A stretch of 64,000 nt of DNA from contig NZ_CP085988.1 of assembly GCF_020736365.1 (NCBI RefSeq), forward strand, positions 2,238,001-2,302,000, in the 5' to 3' direction. Positions 51,030-59,758 of this stretch are shown here, piece by piece. The position numbers were made by a program, and so were the translations under genes. Numbering within the stretch: position 1 is the first letter of the stretch; each line of letters starts with the position of its first letter. The DNA is from Clostridium sp. M62/1. GTDB lineage: Bacteria > Bacillota > Clostridia > Lachnospirales > Lachnospiraceae. Under the pieces are notes generated by a model. The model did not search any database. It had not been told where the DNA came from and was given only the letters and a program-made list of their open reading frames with translations.

Positions 51030-51338
51030 TTAAGCGTTGATCTTTTCAATCTTAACCTGTGTGAAGAGCTGTCTGTGACCGTTCTTCTTGTGATAGCCAG
51101 TCTTGCTCTTGTACTTGTAAACGATAACTTTTTTGCCTTTACCCTCTTTTACTACAGTTGCGGAAACTGTTGCACCGTCAACGGTCGGGCATCCGATCTT
51201 TAACTCACCGTTGTTTACGGCAAGAACCTGATCAAAGGTAACTGTCTCGCCAGCACCTGCACCAAGTTTCTCAACTTTAATGATATCGCCCTCGGCTACT
51301 TTGTACTGCTTACCACCTGTTGCAATAATTGCGTACAT
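51030..51338 (-). CDS. rplU: 50S ribosomal protein L21
   Basis: A 102-residue L21 with the family start [24 protein letters not shown] and the C-terminal [22 protein letters not shown]. It is the first gene of the rplU-prp-rpmA unit. AGAGGAGGTGCCAT precedes the ATG, and a strong promoter with a GC-rich leader of about 90 nt lies upstream. Confidence 0.97.
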   Translation of the reverse strand: MYAIIATGGKQYKVAEGDIIKVEKLGAGAGETVTFDQVLAVNNGELKIGCPTVDGATVSATVVKEGKGKKVIVYKYKSKTGYHKKNGHRQLFTQVKIEKINA

Positions 51339-51432
51339 ATGGCACCTCCTCTTATCATTACTCGCCAGTTTCGGCGCCGGACGGATTGAAAATCACCGGA
51401 CTTGTCAGCCTCGCTGTGCGGCATACTGTAGT
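51339..51432 (-). promoter_or_regulatory. Leader of the rplU operon, probable L21-type regulatory RNA
   Basis: The leader reads GCCGCACAGCGAGGCTGAC at its 5' part and has dyads such as CCGGTG/TCCGG and GGCGCCGAAACTGGCG before AGGAGG. An autoregulatory L21 leader is known in Bacillota, and the position and length fit, but I could not align it to the known structure. Confidence 0.45.
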
Positions 51433-51461
51433 ATAATAGCATTGTTTTTGCGTGTTGTCAA
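51433..51461 (-). promoter_or_regulatory. Strong sigma-A promoter of rplU
   Basis: On the - strand: perfect TTGACA (51456-51461), 17-bp spacer, TATTAT (51433-51438), with start expected near 51425. It is the best -35 box in the window, as expected for a ribosomal operon. Confidence 0.85.
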
Positions 51462-51491
51462 CCATGTTGATGGGAGAAATATGAAAAAATT

Positions 51492-51642
51492 GTAACAGTT
51501 CAGCCATATATCTTCTTGCCCGCTTGAAGCGGACAAGAAGCGTCTGGCGTCCGCCCTATGAAGATTAGGACAGGAAAATGCGTTGAAAGCGTGCTTTCAT
51601 AAGAGTTTTCCTGTCCTAATCTTCGCATGGCTGAACTGTTAC
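51492..51642. repeat. 151-bp strongly folded inverted-repeat element
   Basis: A perfect 16-bp outer stem (51492-51507 with 51627-51642, GTAACAGTTCAGCCAT and complement) encloses a local hairpin (51512-51523 with 51529-51540, 11 of 12 pairs) and a second perfect 19-bp stem (51560-51578 with 51606-51624), itself capped by TGAAAGC/GCTTTCA. The whole folds like a three-way branched RNA or a non-coding mobile repeat. It lies between rplU and a recombinase-like gene. No other copy was noticed in the window. Confidence 0.75.
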
Positions 51643-51708
51643 GAGAAATTACAGCAGTTTTTAGAGCAGTTTTGACTGCTGACAAAGGACAGGGGGCCGG
51701 ACTGGGTT

Positions 51709-52737
51709 CTAGGGAACGATCCTCAGATGGCTGTAGTCAGCTGCCGAGTCATCTAACTCTGTCACAATGCGGTTGTAGCGGAAAAACCAGTCTGTATTTC
51801 TGGCTCCTGTGTAAGCGGCAGCCTGGCTGACAGAGGCGCCTCCTCTCAGCATCATGGCAATCCCCAGTGTGCGCAGGTCATTCATGGTAAAGGCGGGGAT
51901 TTTGCAGGCCAGACAGGCCTCTCTCAGACGCATCTGAAGGGAACGGACCGTCAGAGGGCGGCCGTACTTATTGAGAAGAAGGCTCTGCTCCCTGTTCTCC
52001 TCTCCTGCCGGACGCCCCGCAGTGAGCAGGCGTATGATTTCTGCCGCATCCTCAGGGACTTTGACGATCCGGCTTCTGGCACCTGAACTGCCTGAGCTTT
52101 TACGGCTGTCTGATACGGGAAGGCGAAGCCCTGTTCTCCCATGGGCATCAAGGAAAAACATGGATCGTCGAAGACTCACGAGCTCCTGAACCGTGAGGGC
52201 GCAGCGCAGAGCCAGGGTAACGGCTGTGAAGGTGGTCAAGTCATTGGTTTCCCTGAGCCAGCCGAGGACACAGTTTATTGCCTCAAAGGACGGGAGGGAT
52301 TCCATGGAAAACTCCATCTCCTCGGAAGAGGAACTGAGAGAGGAAAAAAGCCCGGTATAGACCGGCATCAGGCCGTACTGTTCGGCGTGCTCGTCCAGAA
52401 AGCGTGCAAAGGCCCGGTATACCCTGAGATTGTAGTGAAGGGATGTTTCTTTGGCAGGCGAAGGGACTGAAGGCTCTGCGGGCTTTGAAGATGCTGCATC
52501 ATTTGCAGAACCTTGAGATTTCAGATCGGACGACTGAAAATATTCCAAAATATGCTCAGGGCGAAGTTCAAAGAAGCTGCACCCGGCGCTGTTGCAGAGG
52601 GAGGCGATTGCGTACAGGTACTCTCTCCTGGTTCTCTCTTTTTTAAAACGGGAGCTGTAGGCCGAAAAAGCCGAGAGAAACAGCGGGGAGAAATAGGGGC
52701 TGAGGGACTGTAGGGATTCTTCATTCTTCTTATCCAT
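51709..52737 (-). CDS. Degenerate tyrosine-recombinase-like protein
   Basis: A 342-residue protein with the two-domain layout of phage-type integrases: an N-terminal SAM-like part (YSSRFKKERTRREYLYAIASL), a Ser/Pro-rich linker insert (about 72-97), and a catalytic-like C-terminal domain. The key residues are mostly lost: the first Arg of the RxxEL block is replaced (CALTVQELVSL), the HxLR His is Asn286 (TMNDLRTLG, Arg289 kept), and the LGH His is Ala312 (YTGARN), while Tyr321 remains. It is therefore unlikely to recombine DNA and may act as a DNA-binding protein. The frame is fully intact, arguing for selection. Start at ATG 52737. Confidence 0.7.
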   Translation of the reverse strand: MDKKNEESLQSLSPYFSPLFLSAFSAYSSRFKKERTRREYLYAIASLCNSAGCSFFELRPEHILEYFQSSDLKSQGSANDAASSKPAEPSVPSPAKETSLHYNLRVYRAFARFLDEHAEQYGLMPVYTGLFSSLSSSSEEMEFSMESLPSFEAINCVLGWLRETNDLTTFTAVTLALRCALTVQELVSLRRSMFFLDAHGRTGLRLPVSDSRKSSGSSGARSRIVKVPEDAAEIIRLLTAGRPAGEENREQSLLLNKYGRPLTVRSLQMRLREACLACKIPAFTMNDLRTLGIAMMLRGGASVSQAAAYTGARNTDWFFRYNRIVTELDDSAADYSHLRIVP

Positions 52738-53266
52738 AAAGCGGCTGGCCTCCTTTCTGATATCTTAAGTGATTCTAACTGATAATCTGCTCGTCTCTCA
52801 AGTTGGTTAAATAGTTATCAATATACTGTATAAAAATTCATAAATTATACAGGAAATATACAGTATTGCCGTATACAGGAGTACTGTTATGCAGCGGGAG
52901 TCTATAATGTAAAATGAGTATCTGTCGTAGGTGATATTTTTTGATGTGTGGAGGGAAGAAGGTTTTTGCTTTTTGAGAGAAGGCGGAGGGAAAAGTAAAT
53001 AATTATAAAAAACGATTTCATAGGGCGAAAATTTTTTCATATTCCTTTTTCATGTTCTCTTTTTTTCTTTACTTTTTCTTATCCAAGACGTTCATGGCGC
53101 CGTTTATTGCGTTCTTGCCAACGGAGATACAACTTCTCTTTTAACTTCTTTTGACTTTCTGTTCTTTTTAGCTCCCTTCTATCTTCTTTAATCTTCTTCC
53201 TCTTTTATCCTCTTTCTGTCCCCTCTCCCCTTCATCCCTTTGGCTGTTTAATTCTAATTTATTCTT
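52738..53266. other. 529-bp intergenic region upstream of the recombinase-like gene
   Basis: AT-rich near 52800-53040, then strongly pyrimidine-rich on the + strand (53041-53266). No confident gene. The - strand of the second half has a short frame ending around 53079 with residues such as LYLRWQERNKRRHERLG, without a credible start; it may be a remnant. The 52807-53040 frame is low-complexity and rejected. Confidence 0.4.
52823..52870. repeat. Cluster of TATACAG/CTGTATA half-sites
   Basis: ATACTGTATA (52823-52832) and TATACAGTAT (52857-52866) are exact complements, and CTGTATAA (52826-52833) pairs with TTATACAG (52845-52852). A fourth GTATACAGG follows near 52871. The set lies about 90-140 bp upstream of the recombinase-like gene on its coding side, where an operator would be expected. 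Confidence 0.45.
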
Positions 53267-54592
53267 TCAATTCTTTTCTTTTAGCTGCTGCCGGCTCCTT
53301 AGCTCTCTTACCTGCTCTGCGAGGGGCCGTCTGATCTTTTTCCTTGTGATTTCTACCAGCCCCAGCTTCGTCATCTCTACCAGCACAGTCTTTACAGGGT
53401 CCCGAAGAAGCTCCAGTTCCAGAAGCCTCATTAATTCCTTCTTATCCTCATCGGCATCCATATCAATGAAGTCTACTATGATAATGCCGGAGAGGTTCCG
53501 AAGCTGCATCTGCCGGGCAATCTCCACTGCCGCCTCCCGGTTGATCCTGAGAATCGTCTCAGCCTGCGTCTTTTTCCCCGCATATTTTCCTGTATTTACA
53601 TCAATTACGGTGAGAGCCTCTGTTGGCTCTATGACAAGATAGCCCCCTGATTTGAGCCACACGTGTTTTCCCAGCGCCTGCTCCATGGCAGTGTCCAGGC
53701 TGTAGAGCTTGGCAAGGGGGACCATAGTATCCTCATAGAAGGACAGCTTCTCCAGATCCTCTCTCTGATTCTCCTCCATATAAGTCCTGAGTGCGTCATA
53801 ACAGTCTCTGTCGTCTGTCACAATCGCTTCCAGATTCTCCGCGTAGGTATCCCGGATACTGTTCACATAAGAAGGCTCGGATGAAGACAAAAGGCTGTAG
53901 CAGGTACGCCAGCCGGCTGTGGCAAAAAGGCGGCTTTTCCGCTCCTTCAGAAGCTCAAGCTCCCTGAGGATGCTCTGTATGTCTGCCTCTCTCGCGTTTG
54001 TCCTCACAATGATGCCGAAGCTGTCGTCCTTTTTCTCCTCCAGAATTTTCTTCAGACTTTCTTTCCAGGCTCCGTCCCTGATTTTTCCGGAAAAGCCTAT
54101 CTGGTTTTTTCCAAGGGTCAGCACCAGATATTTTCCTGTAAAATTCAGGTTTGAGGTGAGCACCGGATCCTTGGTCTTTACGGCATCCCGTTCTACCTGG
54201 ACGATAATTTCATCCCCCGCCTTCGGCAGACGCTCTTTTGCCCTGACAGGGAAGCCATCGGACTTTTTCATCCACCCTTCCTCAGTCCCATTCTCCTCGC
54301 CTTCTGTTTTTTTCCGGTTTCCCGCCTGTGCGGCAGCTATCTCATCAGTAAACAGGTGCCTTTTATTTTCCTTCAGGCTGTAGTAGCCTATCTGCCCGCT
54401 GCCCAGATCCACAAAGGCAGAATTAATATTTTTTACAATATTTTTTACCTTTCCGATATAGATATTCCCCAGGATTCCCCGGGAATCTGCCGGTTCCAGA
54501 TTCAGAGAACGGCACTTGCCGTCCTCGGTAAGTGCCGTGAGAATCTGACCGTTCCATCTCGTAATCAGAAGCTTATTTGATTTCCTCTCCAT
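53267..54592 (-). CDS. rng: Ribonuclease G/E family endoribonuclease
   Basis: A 441-residue RNase G/E from the ATG at 54592, which overlaps the preceding gene's stop by 20 bp; a longer frame runs back into that gene. An S1-like domain (GNIYIGKVKNIVKNINSAFVDLG) with an insert, then the DNase-I-like catalytic domain: IEPTEALTVIDVNTGKYAG and IIIVDFIDMDADEDK with the metal-binding aspartates. The CPxCxG zinc link of E. coli RNase E/G is not visible; the C-terminus is a short basic helix. It is likely involved in rRNA maturation and mRNA decay. Confidence 0.9.
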   Translation of the reverse strand: MERKSNKLLITRWNGQILTALTEDGKCRSLNLEPADSRGILGNIYIGKVKNIVKNINSAFVDLGSGQIGYYSLKENKRHLFTDEIAAAQAGNRKKTEGEENGTEEGWMKKSDGFPVRAKERLPKAGDEIIVQVERDAVKTKDPVLTSNLNFTGKYLVLTLGKNQIGFSGKIRDGAWKESLKKILEEKKDDSFGIIVRTNAREADIQSILRELELLKERKSRLFATAGWRTCYSLLSSSEPSYVNSIRDTYAENLEAIVTDDRDCYDALRTYMEENQREDLEKLSFYEDTMVPLAKLYSLDTAMEQALGKHVWLKSGGYLVIEPTEALTVIDVNTGKYAGKKTQAETILRINREAAVEIARQMQLRNLSGIIIVDFIDMDADEDKKELMRLLELELLRDPVKTVLVEMTKLGLVEITRKKIRRPLAEQVRELRSRQQLKEKN

Positions 54593-55304
54593 AGTCCTCC
54601 AGAGCCACGAACCTGTGGCCGTTCTCATCTCCCTGATCGCCGTAAACTTCTTCCCTCTGAATCTGGAAGGCAAACGGCGGGTACTCCTGCCCCATGGACT
54701 CAAAGTAGGCGCCTATCACCTGCTCCGGCCGCACGTTGGCTGTACTTCCGGCAGAGATCTTCATAAAGATGCTCCCTGCTCCTGTTTTTCCTGAGCCATT
54801 GTCAATAGTATAGTCATAGATATAGGGCTTCAGATCCATCTCCTTTGTTCCCTTTTTCGTCTTTTTCACAACCTCGATGGAATCTCTCTTTAAAAACTCT
54901 GCCAGTCCGTCCCAGAACGCCTTCTCATCCTCCGGCTCATAGCCCTCCTTAAACCACATGGTATAGTCGGCTGCCGCCACCAGAGCCATGGCGTTTTTGG
55001 CAGAATCCGGAAGTCTCCGGTAGGACGTCACCGTGATCCCCTCCACATTGACAGCATTGATCCGGCGAACCATCTCTTCTGAGCTGTCTGTGTCAAGCAC
55101 CTCAATATCCATGTACTCTCCATTGCTGGTGAGTCCCACGCCCAGAGGAGCGGCAAAGGACATGATCTGGTGAGGGCTGAATCCCTCGCTGTAGCGGATA
55201 TTTACGTCAGCCCGGCGCATGACCTTCTGGAAATACCGCATAATGTCCAGGTGGCCGATAAATTTTACAGCGCCCTGCTTCCTGAATTTAATTCTTATTT
55301 TCAT
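54573..55304 (-). CDS. TIGR03936-type (DUF2344) radical-SAM-associated protein
   Basis: A 243-residue protein with IKFRKQGAVKFIGHLDIMRYFQKVMRRADVNI, YSEGFSPHQIMSFAAPLGVG and MDIEVLD, the DUF2344 pattern that accompanies a large radical-SAM protein. It is encoded immediately after that gene, overlapping by 17 bp, and overlaps the RNase G start at its other end. The pair sits beside rng and rplU in many Bacillota, hinting at an rRNA or tRNA modification role, but the reaction is unknown. Confidence 0.88.
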   Translation of the reverse strand: MKIRIKFRKQGAVKFIGHLDIMRYFQKVMRRADVNIRYSEGFSPHQIMSFAAPLGVGLTSNGEYMDIEVLDTDSSEEMVRRINAVNVEGITVTSYRRLPDSAKNAMALVAAADYTMWFKEGYEPEDEKAFWDGLAEFLKRDSIEVVKKTKKGTKEMDLKPYIYDYTIDNGSGKTGAGSIFMKISAGSTANVRPEQVIGAYFESMGQEYPPFAFQIQREEVYGDQGDENGHRFVALEDYGEEIK

Positions 55305-57153
55305 AGCAGACGCCTCCCTTATACTTTAATGCACCGCAGGCAGAACATTTCTGGCGGCAGTTCGGTGTAACCGTCTCATTCATGGCCTGGTTCCACTCCC
55401 TCTTTAAAAACTCCTTTGTCACTCCGGCGTCAATGAAATCCCAGGGGAATACCTCGTCCAGGGAGCGCTCCCTGAGGGTATAGAAATCCGGATCCACGCC
55501 GCAGGTTTCAAAGGCCTTCATCCATACGTCATTCTTAAAGCTCTCCGACCAGGAATCATAGAGGGCCCCATTCCGGTAGGCCTCCTCAATGACTGCTGCC
55601 ACCTTTCTGTCTCCGCGGGCCATGACGCCCTCAAGGACCGTCACATCTGCCTCATGCCAGTTGTAGCGCAGGCTCTTGTGATTCAGCATGGACTTCATCC
55701 TGTCATTTACTATATGAGCCTTTTCCAGATACTGCTCCTTTGTAAACATCGTAGCCCACTGGAACGGGGTGAACGGCTTTGGCACAAAGAAGGAGGTGCT
55801 GGACACGACCTGCACCTTTCCGACTCTCTGATCCTTCGGAACTTTATAGTACTCCTCAGCCACCTTCTCAGCCAGCTCGGCAATCCCCTCCATGTCCTCC
55901 TTCGTCTCCGTCGGAAGGCCCAGCATGAAATAGAGCTTCACCCGGTTCCATCCCCCAAGGAAGGCATCGTGGGAGCCGCGGAGAATATCCTCCTCTGTCA
56001 GCCCCTTGTTAATGACATTTCTAAGCCTCTGGGAGCCTGCCTCCGGCGCGAACGTAAGGCTGCTCTTCTTCACATCCTGCACCTTGCTCATCACGTCCAG
56101 GGAGAAAGCGTCGATTCTTAAAGACGGCAGGGATACATTGACTCCTTTTCCGTCAAATTCATCGATGAGAAAGTTCACAAGGCCCTCCAGCTGCGTGTGG
56201 TCGCTGGAGCTTAAAGAGCTCAGGGAGATCTCCTCATGGCCGGTATTTTTTAACATCTTATAGGCCAGATCTTTTAAGTATTCAAGGTTCCTCTCCCTCA
56301 CCGGGCGGTACACCATTCCCGCCTGGCAGAACCGGCAGCCGCGGATGCAGCCGCGCATGATCTCAAGCACCACCCTGTCCTGGGTAGCCTTGATAAACGG
56401 AACCACCGGTTTTTCCGGATAATACGTATCGCTCATTTCCATCACAAGCTGCTTTGACACCGTCTCCTTAGCATGGGGGTTGTTTGGAACCATCCGGTCT
56501 ATGGTTCCGTCCTCCTTGTAGAATACATCGTAGAAGGCCGGCACATAGATGCCCGGGATCTCGGCCGCCATCTCCAGGAACTCTCTCCTGCTGCCGCCGT
56601 TTCTCTTGTTTTCCTTATACCGATCCAGAAGGTCAAAATACACCACCTCTCCCTCGCCCATGTAGAACAGGTCGAAGAACTCGGCAATCGGCTCCGGGTT
56701 GTAGGTACAGGGGCCTCCGCCGATGACAATGGGATCCTCCTCTGTCCTGTCGGCTGCGTGAAGCGGGATCTGGGACAGCTCCAGCACCTGGAGAATATTG
56801 GTGTAGCACATTTCATACTGAATCGTAATTCCGAGGAAATCGAACTCCTTTATTGGGTCCTGGGATTCCACGGCAAACAGAGGAATCTGCTTCTCCCTCA
56901 TAATCCGGTCCAGATCAAGCCACGGGGAATACACCCGCTCGCAGTATACGTCCTCTCTTCGGTTGAACATATCATAGAGGATCTGGATGCCTAAGTGGGA
57001 CATTCCGATTTCGTACACGTCCGGAAAGCACATGGCAAAGCGTACATCCACCTTTTTCGGGTCCTTCACTACCGAATTCACTTCGCCGCCGATATACCGG
57101 GCCGGCTGCTGGATGGACAGCAAAATTTCATCACTTAAAGCTAGTTTTCTCAT
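55288..57153 (-). CDS. TIGR03960-type radical SAM protein with B12-binding-like domain
   Basis: A 621-residue protein. The N-terminal third has a B12-binding-like fold (FAMCFPDVYEIGMSHLGIQIL, GGGPCTYNPEPIAEFFDLFYMGEGE). The radical-SAM core follows, with CIRGCRFCQAGMVYRPVRER at about residues 271-290 holding CxxxCxxC, and SLSSLSSSDHTQLEGL. The C-terminal tail has a Cys cluster (NCRQKCSACGALKYKGGVCYE) split across the end. It works with the DUF2344 protein encoded downstream. Substrate unknown; RNA modification is the favoured guess from its neighbours. Confidence 0.88.
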   Translation of the reverse strand: MRKLALSDEILLSIQQPARYIGGEVNSVVKDPKKVDVRFAMCFPDVYEIGMSHLGIQILYDMFNRREDVYCERVYSPWLDLDRIMREKQIPLFAVESQDPIKEFDFLGITIQYEMCYTNILQVLELSQIPLHAADRTEEDPIVIGGGPCTYNPEPIAEFFDLFYMGEGEVVYFDLLDRYKENKRNGGSRREFLEMAAEIPGIYVPAFYDVFYKEDGTIDRMVPNNPHAKETVSKQLVMEMSDTYYPEKPVVPFIKATQDRVVLEIMRGCIRGCRFCQAGMVYRPVRERNLEYLKDLAYKMLKNTGHEEISLSSLSSSDHTQLEGLVNFLIDEFDGKGVNVSLPSLRIDAFSLDVMSKVQDVKKSSLTFAPEAGSQRLRNVINKGLTEEDILRGSHDAFLGGWNRVKLYFMLGLPTETKEDMEGIAELAEKVAEEYYKVPKDQRVGKVQVVSSTSFFVPKPFTPFQWATMFTKEQYLEKAHIVNDRMKSMLNHKSLRYNWHEADVTVLEGVMARGDRKVAAVIEEAYRNGALYDSWSESFKNDVWMKAFETCGVDPDFYTLRERSLDEVFPWDFIDAGVTKEFLKREWNQAMNETVTPNCRQKCSACGALKYKGGVCYENKN

Positions 57154-57393
57154 AAAAATTTCCTTTTCTATTGTGTATTATACATAAAAATCCAAGTTGC
57201 ATTCACGCAGTTGTCTGTTTAAAAAAGAACAGGGAGCGCGTGAGCTCTTTTGTTTTTCCATATCACACAACACAATCCGACACAATACAATACGGAGTAT
57301 AATTATAAGTGTTTTTCCTGAATTAGGCAACCACCATTTCAGTAATAATCAGCCAGTTGACACGGTTCAGCCAAAAAGGCTGCCTTCCCTGTA

Positions 57394-58467
57394 TCACGCC
57401 CGCTTTTGTCTTTGATATTCTGCATACCACCCTGCAAACCGATCAAGGCCTTCCCGGAGTCTGGTAAAAGACACAGCTCCAAATTCTTTTTCATATTCTG
57501 ACATATCGGCATAGGTCTGATATACATCTCCCGGCTGCATGGGAAGATACACTCTCTCTGTATCTTTTTTAATTACCCCGTGCCTCTTCAGGCTTTCTTC
57601 CAGAAGGCAGACAAAATCCTCCAGCTTTTCCGGGTGACTGTTTCCGATATTGAAAATCCGAAATGGGACGCAGCCGTTTTCAGACTTCGGAGGGTGGCCG
57701 GATATTTTCAGGATACATCCGACCACGTCATCAACATAAGTAAAATCTCTCCGCATATCTCCATAATTATAGAGCGTAATGGGAATTCCCTTAACCATCC
57801 TCTCGGTAAACTTAAAATACGCCATATCCGGGCGTCCAAAAGGCCCGTACACTGTGAAAAAACGCAGGCCTGTAGCCGGGATTTTATACAGTCTGCTGTA
57901 GGCTCTTGCCAGAAGCTCGCCGGATTTCTTTGTTGCAGCATAGAGACTCGCGGGCGAATCTGTTTTGTCATCCACGCTGTACGGAATCTTTTGGTTATCC
58001 CCGTATACCGAGGAGCTGGAGGCAAATACAAGATGCAAAGGCTCTCCCTTTTCCCGAAGCGAACGGCAGGCTTCAAGAATATTAAAAAAACCAGCAATAT
58101 TCGTTCTTATATACTCCTTCGGGTGATCGACAGAATACCTGACACCTGCCTGAGCAGCCAGATGGAGCACAAGTGAAGGTTTGTAATCTTCAAAAATCTG
58201 TGCAACCGCTTTCTCATCGGCCACATCAGCCTGTATAAACAGAAAACTGCTGCTTCCCCCTGCCTTCCGCTGTTTTTTCTGTTCTTCTTCTGCCAGAAAC
58301 AGTCTTTCTCTTTTCAGAGCCGGATCATAGTAATCATTCAGATTGTCAATTCCGACTATCCGCACAGCCTTTCCTTTTTCTCTGAGCATTGCCATCGTAA
58401 GATGAAAGCCGATAAAGCCGGCCGCACCTGTTATTAAAACCGTCTGCTCAGCTCCCGATTCCTTCAT
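57394..58467 (-). CDS. NAD-dependent epimerase, probable UDP-glucuronate 4-epimerase
   Basis: A 357-residue extended SDR epimerase from the ATG at 58467, overlapping the ugd stop by 20 bp; an upstream frame lies inside ugd. The NAD motif TGAAGFIGFH starts near residue 11; the catalytic SSSSVYG and YAATKKSGE (Tyr and Lys) are intact. DNLNDYYDPALKRERL and RFFTVYGPFGRPDMAYFKF are typical of UDP-glucuronate 4-epimerases. Following UDP-glucose dehydrogenase, it would supply UDP-galacturonate for a surface polymer. It is the last gene of the operon. Confidence 0.9.
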   Translation of the reverse strand: MKESGAEQTVLITGAAGFIGFHLTMAMLREKGKAVRIVGIDNLNDYYDPALKRERLFLAEEEQKKQRKAGGSSSFLFIQADVADEKAVAQIFEDYKPSLVLHLAAQAGVRYSVDHPKEYIRTNIAGFFNILEACRSLREKGEPLHLVFASSSSVYGDNQKIPYSVDDKTDSPASLYAATKKSGELLARAYSRLYKIPATGLRFFTVYGPFGRPDMAYFKFTERMVKGIPITLYNYGDMRRDFTYVDDVVGCILKISGHPPKSENGCVPFRIFNIGNSHPEKLEDFVCLLEESLKRHGVIKKDTERVYLPMQPGDVYQTYADMSEYEKEFGAVSFTRLREGLDRFAGWYAEYQRQKRA

Positions 58468-59758
58468 ATTCAACCCCCGCTTCCTCCATCTTTCTTCTGT
58501 CATAAATATTTCTTCCGTCCAATACCATAGGATTTCGCATGTATTCTGCAAACATCTTCGGTGCAATCTCCTGAAATTCCGGCCACTCGGTGAAAATAAA
58601 GCAGACATCCGCCTCCAAAAGCGCCTCTTTCCACCCGGACACGAGAGAAAGACGTCCATTCGCATCGCCTTCGCTTTTACAGAATTCCCGAAACTGGTTT
58701 CCGGCAGCCGGATCATATACCTTTATACTGGCGCCTTCTTTCAGAAGCTGCCTGATATTATCTATAGCAGGGGCCTCTCTCAGATCATCGGTTCCCGGCT
58801 TAAAGGCCACACCGAGAACGGCTGCATGGACTCCGCAGAATGTCATCAGTTTTTCTTTCGCCTTTTTCAGAAGTCTTGTTTTCTGGTTTTCATTGACGCG
58901 GATCGCAGCATCCACAGTCTGGAGGCTGCACCCCTGTTCTTTGGCAAGCCTGTCAAGAGCCTTTGTGTCTTTTGGAAAGCAGGAGCCTCCGTATCCGATT
59001 CCAGCCTTCAGAAACCTGGCTCCAATTCTGTCGTCAAAGGCCATGGCTCTCTCGATTTCTTTTATATCAGCTCCCAGAACCTCGCACAGATTTGCAAGTT
59101 CATTCATATAGGAGATTTTAAGTGCCAGAAAGTTATTGCAGGCGTACTTCGTCATCTCTGCCGATCTGCGGCTCATAGACACAATGGGAATGTCAAAGCT
59201 CTGGTAGACACGGCGCAGAGTTTCCTCGGCCTTTCTGCTCTGGGTGCCTATGACAATCCTCTGAGCCTTCAGCGTATCCCGTACTGCCGAGCCCTGAGCC
59301 AGAAACTCCGGATTAGACGCCACCTCTATGTCTACTCCGTGGCTTTTATACGCGCGGATCAGCCGTTCAACTCTGTCATTCGTTCCCACGGGAACCGTTG
59401 ATTTTACTACTACAAGGCAATCCCTCTGTGCATGCTCCGCAATCTGCCGTGCTGCTGCCGCGATATAGGAAAGATCCGCGGAGCCGTCCGGAAGCTGAGG
59501 CGTTCCCACCCCTATGAAGATAACCTCAGCACTGCCGTAAGCCAGAGAAGGATCGCAGGTACAGTAAAATCTCCCTTCCCTCATATTTTTTTGCATCAGC
59601 TCCTCGAGTCCCTCTTCAAAGACCGGAGAATGGCCTGCTGTGATCTGATTTATTTTTTCTGCGTTGGTATCAAAGCAGGTAACCTGATGCCCCTTTTCTG
59701 CAAAACATACTGCGGCAACCAATCCTACATACCCTGCTCCCGCCACTGAAATTTTCAT
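58448..59758 (-). CDS. ugd: UDP-glucose 6-dehydrogenase
   Basis: Oxidises UDP-glucose to UDP-glucuronate with 2 NAD. It has 436 residues from the ATG at 59758, which overlaps the upstream stop (ATGA); AAATTTCA and family start KISVAGAGYVGLVAAVCFA agree. The catalytic Cys lies in GYGGSCFPKDTKALD; FIGVGTPQLPDGSADLSY, NPEFLAQGSAV and GVAFKPGTDDLREAPA are conserved. Paired with the 4-epimerase downstream, it commits sugar nucleotide to a uronic-acid-containing polysaccharide. Confidence 0.95.
   Translation of the reverse strand: MKISVAGAGYVGLVAAVCFAEKGHQVTCFDTNAEKINQITAGHSPVFEEGLEELMQKNMREGRFYCTCDPSLAYGSAEVIFIGVGTPQLPDGSADLSYIAAAARQIAEHAQRDCLVVVKSTVPVGTNDRVERLIRAYKSHGVDIEVASNPEFLAQGSAVRDTLKAQRIVIGTQSRKAEETLRRVYQSFDIPIVSMSRRSAEMTKYACNNFLALKISYMNELANLCEVLGADIKEIERAMAFDDRIGARFLKAGIGYGGSCFPKDTKALDRLAKEQGCSLQTVDAAIRVNENQKTRLLKKAKEKLMTFCGVHAAVLGVAFKPGTDDLREAPAIDNIRQLLKEGASIKVYDPAAGNQFREFCKSEGDANGRLSLVSGWKEALLEADVCFIFTEWPEFQEIAPKMFAEYMRNPMVLDGRNIYDRRKMEEAGVEYEGIGS

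Noticed and set aside
52807..53040. 77-codon open frame on the - strand
   Set aside because: Tyr/Ile/Ser-rich low-complexity translation with no support; overlaps the half-site cluster.
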